Source: an uncultured Coriobacteriaceae bacterium (GTDB taxonomy: Bacteria > Actinomycetota > Coriobacteriia > Coriobacteriales > Eggerthellaceae). Taken from it: a DNA stretch of 10,549 bases. Under the pieces are notes generated by a model, which was not told where the DNA came from, did no database searches, and was given only the letters and a program-made list of their open reading frames with translations. The stretch lies in NCBI GenBank assembly GCA_900554945.1, contig USJN01000030.1, forward strand, positions 1 to 10,549. The letters run 5' to 3'. Shown here in pieces: positions 5,357 to 10,549 of the stretch (position 1 is its first letter; the number at the start of each line of letters is the position of its first letter). Made by a program: the position numbers and the translations under genes.

Positions 5357-7603
5357 CTAGCGGGAAGAGAACTCGGCCGCGATCGCCTCGGCGACGCGCA
5401 GGCCATCGACGGCGGCGCTCATGATGCCGCCCGCGTAACCCGCGCCTTCGCCGCACGGGTAGACGCGAGTGGCCGGCTCCTCGTCCGAATCGGGCAAATC
5501 GCTTGCCAGTCGCGCCTGAAAGTTCTGCCCACGAACCATGCGGATGGGGCTTGAGCTGCGCGTTTCGGGGCCGGTAAGCACAGCGCCGGGATCGGCGAAC
5601 CCATGCAGCTTCGCATCGAGCAGCAACAGGCCTTGCGCAAGCGCCTCGCAGATGAATTCGGGAAGGCACTCGCGCAGATCGCACCAAACGACACCGCGCG
5701 GGTAGCTCGGATGCACGACCATGCGGCTATGCGGTTCCGACGCACCAACGCGGCGATGAGACCCAGGAACGACCGTGCGGCGGCGAGCCTCGGACGCAGC
5801 CGCAACCGTACCACCCGGCTGCCCACCTTCAGCTTGCCCACTCGAAGATGTAGCACCCGAAAGAAAATCCCCCACCGTCTGCGCGGGCGCGGCATAGGGC
5901 ACCCCGCCGTTGCGGCGAGCAAGTTCGAACGCCGCATGCTCGACCTCGCGTTGCAGGCGGACACCTTCCATGACGTCGTCCCCCGGCAAGTCGTCGGGTC
6001 GCACGTCGGCAAGCAGCGCGCTGTTGGAGTTCTCGCCATCGCGCGCGAAGCGGCTCATACCGTTAACGACGACACCGCCCTCCTCGCTTGCCGCCGCGAC
6101 GACTTCCCCACCTGGGCACATGCAGAAGGTGTATACACCACGGGTCGCGTTCTCGCTTGCAGCATCCGTGCGAGTGCCGTTCGCGCGAGCGGGGACGCGC
6201 ACCGCCATCTTGTAGTCGGCGGCACCGAGCGCCGTGTGCTTCGCAGCAGCGCCGTATTGCGCACGGTTGATGAGCGACTGCGGATGCTCGATGCGCACGC
6301 CCATCGAGAAGGGCTTGCGCTCGAGCGCGAACCCCCGATCGCGGGCGAGCTCAAAGATGTCGCGCGCCGAGTGCCCGCACGCGACGATGACGCGCGAGGC
6401 TTCGACCGCTTCGCGAGCGCCCGTGCGGGAGTTCTCCAGCACGACCGATCGAACCGCACCGCCCGACAGCTCGATATCGACCAAACGAGTGAGAAAACGC
6501 ACCTCGCCGCCTGCGGAGATAATACGCTCGCGAATGCTCTTCACGACGGCGGGCAGCTTGTCGGTACCAATATGGGGCTTCGCCTGCCAGAGAATCTCGT
6601 CAGGCGCCCCCGCCTGGACGAACGCCTCGAGCACGTGACGGATACGCGGGCTTTTCGTGCCCGTAGTCAGCTTGCCGTCGGAAAACGTGCCGGCGCCGCC
6701 TTCCCCGAACTGCACGTTCGCCGCTGCATCGAGCGGGCCGCCCGCGTTGAAGGACTCGATAGCCGCCGTGCGCTCATCAACTGCGGCCCCGCGCTCGACT
6801 ACGAGCGGACGCAGCCCCGCTTCCGCCAGGTACAATGCGCAGAACAGCCCCGCCGGGCCCGTTCCTGCGACCACGATGCGCCCATCCGACGATGCCGCAT
6901 GCGACCTCAAATCAGGAATCGTGAGCGGCGCAGGCGGCTCGTATGCACGAACATTTACCCCGCGAGCGGGGGAAAGCACGTCGTAGGCCATGCCTCGCGC
7001 AAGACGGACGGCATAGGTGGCGTTGAAGTGAACGTTCGACTTCTTCCGCGCATCGACGCTACGCTTCACAAGGGAAAACGACGCGATGTCCCTGGGTGCA
7101 ATCCCGAGCGCGGAAGCGATGGCGACTCGCGAGAGGCTCTCCGCATGGGAACCCTCCGCGGGCGCGACAGGCGCAGAAGGGGTCGCGGGCACAGCGGCGT
7201 TCGGGCGCTCTACCTCAACCGCACGCGGGACAGAGATCGGGCGGTTTGCCTCACTTGCGCCCGAGACAGAGGTAAGGCGGTTTGCCTCACTCGCAAGGTC
7301 ATCCAGCCCTGCGTCAAGCGGAAGCGCGACGTTCGATACCTCGATGACCTCCGCTCCCTCAAGTGCGCTTGCGTCGAAGGAGGCGACACGCGAGGGGCGG
7401 TTGCTACGCTGGCGGGATGAGACTTGTGACCTGGGCTTTCCCTCGCGATGGGAACGGCCGCCCGCCTTCTTGCCCCTGGTTGACCCCATAGCGTCGCCCG
7501 TCTTCTTGCCGCCACCCGTCTTCTTGCCGCTCATCTTCTTGCTGCCGCCCGCTCTCTTGCCAGCGCTCGCGCCCTTGTCGCCGCGGGTATCCTTCGAGCT
7601 CAT
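5357..7603 (-). CDS. FAD-dependent dehydrogenase, COG2509 type, with repeat-bearing extensions
   Basis: Predicted flavoprotein dehydrogenase of the uncharacterised family with an N-terminal ferredoxin-like region and a Rossmann FAD domain. Of 748 residues, 1-72 are a basic Gly/Lys/Arg/Ser tail; 73-155 an Ala/Pro-rich linker with three 12-residue repeats; about 156-225 the family N-domain (SFSLVKRSVDARKKSN at 175-190). The FAD site is GxGPAG at 247-252 with Glu270 ending the second strand. QFGEGGAGTFSDGKLTTGTKS at 298-318 and the C-terminal CGEGAGYAGGIMSAAVDGL at 717-735 are family hallmarks. The usual length is nearer 530-550, so it is about 200 longer; the excess is the N-terminal extension plus an insertion near 582-620. 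ATG at 7603 overlaps the upstream gene's TGA (ATGA), with GGGG/AAGG about 3-10 nt before it. Substrate and electron partner are unknown. Family assignment is firm; a role in nucleic-acid or membrane contact for the basic tail would be speculation. Confidence 0.88.
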   Translation of the reverse strand: MSSKDTRGDKGASAGKRAGGSKKMSGKKTGGGKKTGDAMGSTRGKKAGGRSHREGKPRSQVSSRQRSNRPSRVASFDASALEGAEVIEVSNVALPLDAGLDDLASEANRLTSVSGASEANRPISVPRAVEVERPNAAVPATPSAPVAPAEGSHAESLSRVAIASALGIAPRDIASFSLVKRSVDARKKSNVHFNATYAVRLARGMAYDVLSPARGVNVRAYEPPAPLTIPDLRSHAASSDGRIVVAGTGPAGLFCALYLAEAGLRPLVVERGAAVDERTAAIESFNAGGPLDAAANVQFGEGGAGTFSDGKLTTGTKSPRIRHVLEAFVQAGAPDEILWQAKPHIGTDKLPAVVKSIRERIISAGGEVRFLTRLVDIELSGGAVRSVVLENSRTGAREAVEASRVIVACGHSARDIFELARDRGFALERKPFSMGVRIEHPQSLINRAQYGAAAKHTALGAADYKMAVRVPARANGTRTDAASENATRGVYTFCMCPGGEVVAAASEEGGVVVNGMSRFARDGENSNSALLADVRPDDLPGDDVMEGVRLQREVEHAAFELARRNGGVPYAAPAQTVGDFLSGATSSSGQAEGGQPGGTVAAASEARRRTVVPGSHRRVGASEPHSRMVVHPSYPRGVVWCDLRECLPEFICEALAQGLLLLDAKLHGFADPGAVLTGPETRSSSPIRMVRGQNFQARLASDLPDSDEEPATRVYPCGEGAGYAGGIMSAAVDGLRVAEAIAAEFSSR
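5693..5800 (-). repeat. Tandem 54-bp (18-residue) duplication
   Basis: Residues 602-619 and 620-637 of the dehydrogenase align without gaps: both carry ASE at the second to fourth positions, then R(T/M)VV and P(G)S. At the DNA level 33 of 54 positions match by my count, with a best-preserved ACGACC(G/A)TGCGGC block. The second protein copy (PSYPRGVV) is the one that fits the conserved family segment; the first appears to be an old, diverged extra copy. Confidence 0.7.
7205..7312 (-). repeat. Three 36-bp (12-residue) repeats
   Basis: Residues 98-109, 110-121 and 122-133 of the dehydrogenase each end in (S/V)E(A/V)(N/E)R; the middle parts read SVSG and SVPR in the last two. On DNA, GCGGTTTGCCTCACT starts at both 7241 and 7277, and a diverged copy starts at 7205. 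The array lies in the linker between the basic tail and the family N-domain. Confidence 0.75.
7496..7567 (-). repeat. Four 18-bp (6-residue) basic repeats
   Basis: Residues 13-36 read as hexads SAGKRA, GGSKKM, SGKKTG, GGKKTG. The last two share the DNA core CCCGTCTTCTTGCCGC (plus strand, from 7497 and 7515). GKKAGG follows at 44-49. The array builds a lysine-rich, probably disordered N-terminal tail like those of some nucleic-acid-binding proteins, which is unusual on a flavoprotein dehydrogenase. Confidence 0.65.
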
Positions 7604-8991
7604 TCGCCTTCCCCTTCCCCATCGGCCGACACGGCACTGCAAGCAGCAGACATGCCCGCGAGCAGGCCCGATGACCATGCCCAATGCAAGTTGTAGCCCC
7701 CGCAGGGAGCATCGACGTCAAGCGCCTCGCCAGCTGCGAACAGGCCCGACGCACGCACGGCTTCCATCGTCTGCGGATCAAACGCCGCAATCGAAAGCCC
7801 GCCGCGCGAGACCTGGCACTGCTTCGCGTCGCCGATACCGCGAACCGTCAGGCGCAAGCCGCCGACGACACGCGAGAGCGCAAGGACGTCTTTCTTGGAA
7901 AGCGGGCGCGCAGGATCGATTCCCACGTACTTGCAAAGCACCTGTGCCACCTGGGGAAGCATCGCGCCGCGCAGCACATTTTCGGCTGCAATCTGGCCGT
8001 TTTCGCCCAGGCGGGCCGAGAGGTGCTTGCGCCGCGCGAACAGCCACACATCGCGGTCGGCGGAGGGCATATGCGGCAGGAAATCAATCGAGAGGACATC
8101 CCCCTCGCGGGCCAGACGCGACAGGTTGAACACGCACACGCCTGACACGCCGTAGTCGCGGAACAAAAGCTCGCCTTCCTCGCGCGCGACGAGGCTTCCC
8201 GACCGCTCGAGTGAGACGGCGCACTTCACGCGGATGTTGTTCAGCTGCCGCGTGATGCGCGAATCGGTGGCAAGCGGCCCGAGGACTGGACGCGTCGGCT
8301 CGCACGGAATTGCGGAGGGCATATCGACGGCGCTCATGCCACGCCCGCCAACAGCGAGAACGACCTTTTCGGCATGAGCGATCGAGCCGTCGGAAAAGCG
8401 CAGATGGAAGCGTGTCTTTCCTTTCGCAGGCAGCTCGATTGCGCGAAGGGATTTCCCAAACTCCACGCGCGCACCCGACGCATCGAGGGCGGCGCGCAGC
8501 ACCTCGAGCACCGACGACGCCTTGTTGGCGGCCGGATACATGCGGCCCTCGCCCTCTTCGCGCCACATAAGGCCCAAGTCGGAGAAGAATCGCTGCACGG
8601 GCGCTTCGAAGACGGTCGCAGATTGGGTGCTTTCCCGACCAGGCGCTTCGAAAGCGCCCGCAGGTTGGGCGCTCCCCTGCGCGGATGTTCCGTAGGCTCC
8701 TACAAGTTGAGCGCTCCCCCACTCGGAGACCTCCGAAAGGCGCGAAAGCGAGCGCAGCGCAGCTTCCACGAAGTCGGCGTTGCGGTAACACGCAGGGTCT
8801 ATGTGGGCGTTCGAGAAGTTGCAGCGGCCGTTCCCCGTCGCGAGGATCGAGCGGCCGACGCGTTCGGGATCGGCCTCGAAGAGCACGATTTTGCACTCGT
8901 TCGCCGCGCCGAGCCGCGCAAGTTCGTTTCCGGCGGCGATGGCTGCAGCCAATCCGGCCGCGCCGCCGCCTATGATGGCAATCTTTTTCAT
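7600..8991 (-). CDS. HI0933-family FAD-binding oxidoreductase with a repeat insertion
   Basis: Flavoprotein of the HI0933 / TIGR00275 type (database names include aminoacetone oxidase family and BaiN-like). 463 residues; relatives are about 400-420. Motifs: GGGAAG at 8-13, ATGNGRCNFSN at 51-61, EGEGRMYPAANKASS at 146-160, GELLFRDYGVSG at 273-284, VSRGG at 394-398, and GEALDVDAPCGGYNLHWAWSSG at 421-442, all typical. Three 14-residue repeats (91-132) account for the excess length and sit just before the FFSDLGL strand-helix. The start at 8991 is fixed by the FAD motif, yet no Shine-Dalgarno is visible; a TATACT box ends 8 nt before the ATG, implying a leaderless or near-leaderless mRNA. The stop TGA overlaps the next start. 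The last codons (DGEGEGE) also form the ribosome site of the next gene. Physiological substrate is unknown; some relatives were proposed to reduce bile-acid intermediates, but nothing else here supports that. Confidence 0.9.
   Translation of the reverse strand: MKKIAIIGGGAAGLAAAIAAGNELARLGAANECKIVLFEADPERVGRSILATGNGRCNFSNAHIDPACYRNADFVEAALRSLSRLSEVSEWGSAQLVGAYGTSAQGSAQPAGAFEAPGRESTQSATVFEAPVQRFFSDLGLMWREEGEGRMYPAANKASSVLEVLRAALDASGARVEFGKSLRAIELPAKGKTRFHLRFSDGSIAHAEKVVLAVGGRGMSAVDMPSAIPCEPTRPVLGPLATDSRITRQLNNIRVKCAVSLERSGSLVAREEGELLFRDYGVSGVCVFNLSRLAREGDVLSIDFLPHMPSADRDVWLFARRKHLSARLGENGQIAAENVLRGAMLPQVAQVLCKYVGIDPARPLSKKDVLALSRVVGGLRLTVRGIGDAKQCQVSRGGLSIAAFDPQTMEAVRASGLFAAGEALDVDAPCGGYNLHWAWSSGLLAGMSAACSAVSADGEGEGE
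8596..8721 (-). repeat. Three 42-bp (14-residue) tandem repeats inside the HI0933-type gene
   Basis: The protein reads WGSAQLVGAYGTSA (91-104), QGSAQPAGAFEAPG (105-118), RESTQSATVFEAPV (119-132). On the plus strand GGCGCTTCGAA begins at 8600 and again at 8642, and a diverged copy at 8684; the two best copies agree at about 30 of 42 positions. All three keep frame. Confidence 0.85.
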
Positions 8992-8999
8992 GATGTTAG

Positions 9000-9005
9000 A
9001 GTATA
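9000..9005 (-). promoter_or_regulatory. -10 box placing the flavoprotein operon start at or next to the ATG
   Basis: TATACT (5 of 6 consensus) on the minus strand, followed by 8 nt and then the ATG of the HI0933-type gene. With normal -10 spacing RNA would begin within about 0-3 nt of the ATG. No clear -35 hexamer is seen. It follows the symporter terminator, so it would be the operon's own promoter. Confidence 0.5.
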
Positions 9006-9049
9006 GGCGATGCAGGGCGCCGCTTTCCGCTGACTTCCCTTCGCCTCGC

Positions 9050-9076
9050 AAACAACAAGGGCGCCCGACGGCGCCC
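9050..9076 (-). terminator. Intrinsic terminator of the symporter gene
   Basis: The minus strand has GGGCGCC-GTCG-GGCGCCC, a perfect 7-bp GC stem with a 4-nt loop, followed by the T-rich tail TTGTTGTTT. It starts 34 nt after the symporter stop codon and ends before the flavoprotein promoter, so it separates the two transcription units. Confidence 0.85.
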
Positions 9077-9110
9077 CTGGGGAAATCTATCGACGCGTTT
9101 GCAGCCGCGC

Positions 9111-10538
9111 CTACTTCGAGGAGATCATGGGAATTTCCCGCGTGTCTTCTTCCTCGATGTTGCCCTCGTAGACGTAGTGTTTCGTCTCGTGGCAGATCAA
9201 CCCCGAAAGCAGCAGTATGGCGATGATGTTGGGGATGGCCATGAGCGCGTTGCCAATGTCGGAGATGGTCCACACCACGTTGCCCACGCCGATCGCGCCG
9301 AGGAACGCGACGAGAACGTACACGATGTGGTACGGCAGGATGGCGCGCTTGCCGAACAGGTAGGCGGCGCAGCGGTTGCCGTAGTACGACCAGCCGAGGA
9401 TCGTGGAGTACGAGAACGACACCATGCCGATGACGAGAATCGGCGTTCCGACATAGGGAATGGTGGCGAACGCGGTGGAGGCGAGCTGCGCGCCGGTGTA
9501 GAACGTCGGGTCGGCGAGCACCTCCGCCTGGATTTCGGGGTGCGCGATCATCGTCGACACGAGCACGATGCCCGTGAGCGCGCAAATGACGACCGTGGAC
9601 CAAAACGTGCCGGTCATGGCGATAAGCGCCTGCTCGGCAGGGTTTTTTGTTTTAGCGGCCGCCGCGATGATGGGGGCGGAGCCAAGGCCCGACTCGTTGG
9701 AGAACAGGCCGCGGGCGCAGCCGAATTGCAGCGCCATCAGAAGACCGGAGCCGACCGCGCCGCCGAACGCGGCCTTCGGCGTGAAGGCGCACTCGAAGAT
9801 GAGACCGATCGCGCTGCCGAGGGCAGGCGCGTTCATCAGCAGAATCACGATGCACCCGCCGGCGTAGGCAACTGCCATGACGGGAACGAGCTTCTCGCAC
9901 ACGTGTGAGATGGACTGCACGCCGCCGAAGATGACGATGCCCACCAGCACGACAATGGCGATGCCGACCGCCCAGTCGGGGATGCCGGGAATCGAGGACG
10001 TGATGATGCCGGTCATGGACGTTGCCTGCACCGCCGAGCCCGTGCCGATGGTGGCGACGACGGCGAACGCGGCGAACGCGATGCCGCCGAGCTTCGCCCA
10101 CCAAGGGCGCGTGCCGTCTTTGCGCGTGAAGGCGCGTTCCCACACGTACATGGCGCCGCCGAGCATGTTGCCCGCATGGTCGCGCACGCGGTAGCGCACC
10201 GAGGCGTAGACTTCCACATACTTCGTAGCCATGCCGAACACGCCCGTGATCCACATCCAGAAGACGGCGCCCGGGCCGCCTGCCAGGATAGCCGTGGCGA
10301 CGCCGACAATCGACCCCGTACCGATGGTCGCGGCAAGCGCCGTCGCAAGCGCGCCGAAGTTGGAGATATCGCCCTCGCCCTTTGAGGTGCCGCCGCCCCA
10401 CGACATGCGAAGCGCCTGAGGCAGCTTGCGCTGGATGAAGCCCGTGCGAACGGTGAGGAAGATATGGGTGCCGAGCAGGAGCGCGATCATCGCAGGCCCC
10501 CACACGACTGAGTCAATGGTGTTCAAGATTTCAATCAT
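9111..10538 (-). CDS. AGCS-family sodium:alanine/glycine symporter
   Basis: Membrane transporter of the alanine-or-glycine:cation symporter family, importing alanine and/or glycine with Na+. 475 residues, normal length, with about ten or eleven hydrophobic spans by eye. Motifs: NTIDSVVWGP at 6-15 at the N-terminus, ALAATIGTGSIVGVATAI at 67-84 followed by GGPGAVFWMW, the hallmark ARGLFSNESGLGSAP at 275-289 with AAAAKTKNP after it, and SFSYSTILGWSYYGNR at 374-389. The C-terminal tail from about 452 is charged and cytosolic. The ATG at 10538 fits the family N-terminus, but the 11 nt visible before it have no Shine-Dalgarno, so a slightly upstream start or another leaderless gene is possible; the frame stays open to the window end. 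A strong terminator follows. Substrate between Ala and Gly is not decided by sequence. Confidence 0.93.
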   Translation of the reverse strand: MIEILNTIDSVVWGPAMIALLLGTHIFLTVRTGFIQRKLPQALRMSWGGGTSKGEGDISNFGALATALAATIGTGSIVGVATAILAGGPGAVFWMWITGVFGMATKYVEVYASVRYRVRDHAGNMLGGAMYVWERAFTRKDGTRPWWAKLGGIAFAAFAVVATIGTGSAVQATSMTGIITSSIPGIPDWAVGIAIVVLVGIVIFGGVQSISHVCEKLVPVMAVAYAGGCIVILLMNAPALGSAIGLIFECAFTPKAAFGGAVGSGLLMALQFGCARGLFSNESGLGSAPIIAAAAKTKNPAEQALIAMTGTFWSTVVICALTGIVLVSTMIAHPEIQAEVLADPTFYTGAQLASTAFATIPYVGTPILVIGMVSFSYSTILGWSYYGNRCAAYLFGKRAILPYHIVYVLVAFLGAIGVGNVVWTISDIGNALMAIPNIIAILLLSGLICHETKHYVYEGNIEEEDTREIPMISSK

Positions 10539-10549
10539 AGTGAGTTGGT

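Noticed and set aside
5603..7420. 605-codon open frame on the plus strand
   Set aside because: It is antisense to the FAD-dependent dehydrogenase, whose frame has clear FAD motifs. The plus-strand product is Arg/Ala-rich with no recognisable domain, a usual artefact of GC-rich DNA.
5357..7684. ATG at 7684 as the start of the dehydrogenase
   Set aside because: It lies inside the upstream gene. The ATG at 7603 has a ribosome site and forms the common ATGA overlap.
7600..9603. HI0933-type protein extended to 667 residues
   Set aside because: The extra N-terminus is an out-of-frame Arg/His-rich reading of the symporter gene and crosses its terminator; the FAD motif begins at the ATG at 8991.
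1..10549. Mobile element, defence island or secondary-metabolite cluster
   Set aside because: All eight genes are metabolic or transport families; there is no transposase, integrase, terminal inverted repeat or toxin/effector-like gene.

Overview
The window is high-GC (about 60% or more by eye) bacterial chromosome, densely packed, with eight protein-coding genes that all read on the minus strand. Shine-Dalgarno sites, a GTG start, one apparently leaderless gene and the protein sequences suggest an actinobacterium. A Coriobacteriia/Eggerthellaceae-type gut anaerobe is my best guess, but this is inference from style and gene content, not a marker gene. I see no tRNA, rRNA, CRISPR array, insertion sequence or phage gene.

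In the direction of transcription (right to left) the layout is as follows. (1) 9111-10538 is an AGCS-family sodium:alanine/glycine symporter, closed by a good intrinsic terminator at 9050-9076. (2) 5357-8991 is a two-gene flavoprotein operon: an HI0933-type FAD oxidoreductase starts almost directly behind a -10 box (leaderless or nearly so) and is joined by an ATGA stop/start overlap to a large FAD-dependent dehydrogenase of the COG2509 type. (3) 5105-5356 is a 252-base non-coding gap with an 18-bp direct repeat and an extended -10 promoter. (4) 8-5104 holds a TsaC/YrdC/Sua5 threonylcarbamoyl-AMP synthase, a cytosolic monoacylglycerol-lipase-like alpha/beta hydrolase, glycerol kinase (glpK), ribose-5-phosphate isomerase B (rpiB) and serine hydroxymethyltransferase (glyA).

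The left part looks like the conserved sua5 ... rpiB - glyA neighbourhood known from Bacillus and relatives, with a glycerol-use pair (lipase + glycerol kinase) lodged between sua5 and rpiB. The lipase could release glycerol from monoacylglycerols, GlpK would trap it as glycerol-3-phosphate, RpiB feeds the pentose-phosphate pathway and GlyA makes glycine and one-carbon units.

The most unusual signal is a cluster of short in-frame tandem repeats in the two flavoprotein genes and the gap after them: 3 x 42 bp in the HI0933-type gene; 4 x 18 bp (basic Gly/Lys tail), 3 x 36 bp and 2 x 54 bp in the COG2509-type gene; and an 18-bp direct repeat in the gap. Each array has a different unit, each is a multiple of three inside genes, and each lies outside the recognised FAD-binding motifs. 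I noticed no comparable array in the six other genes.
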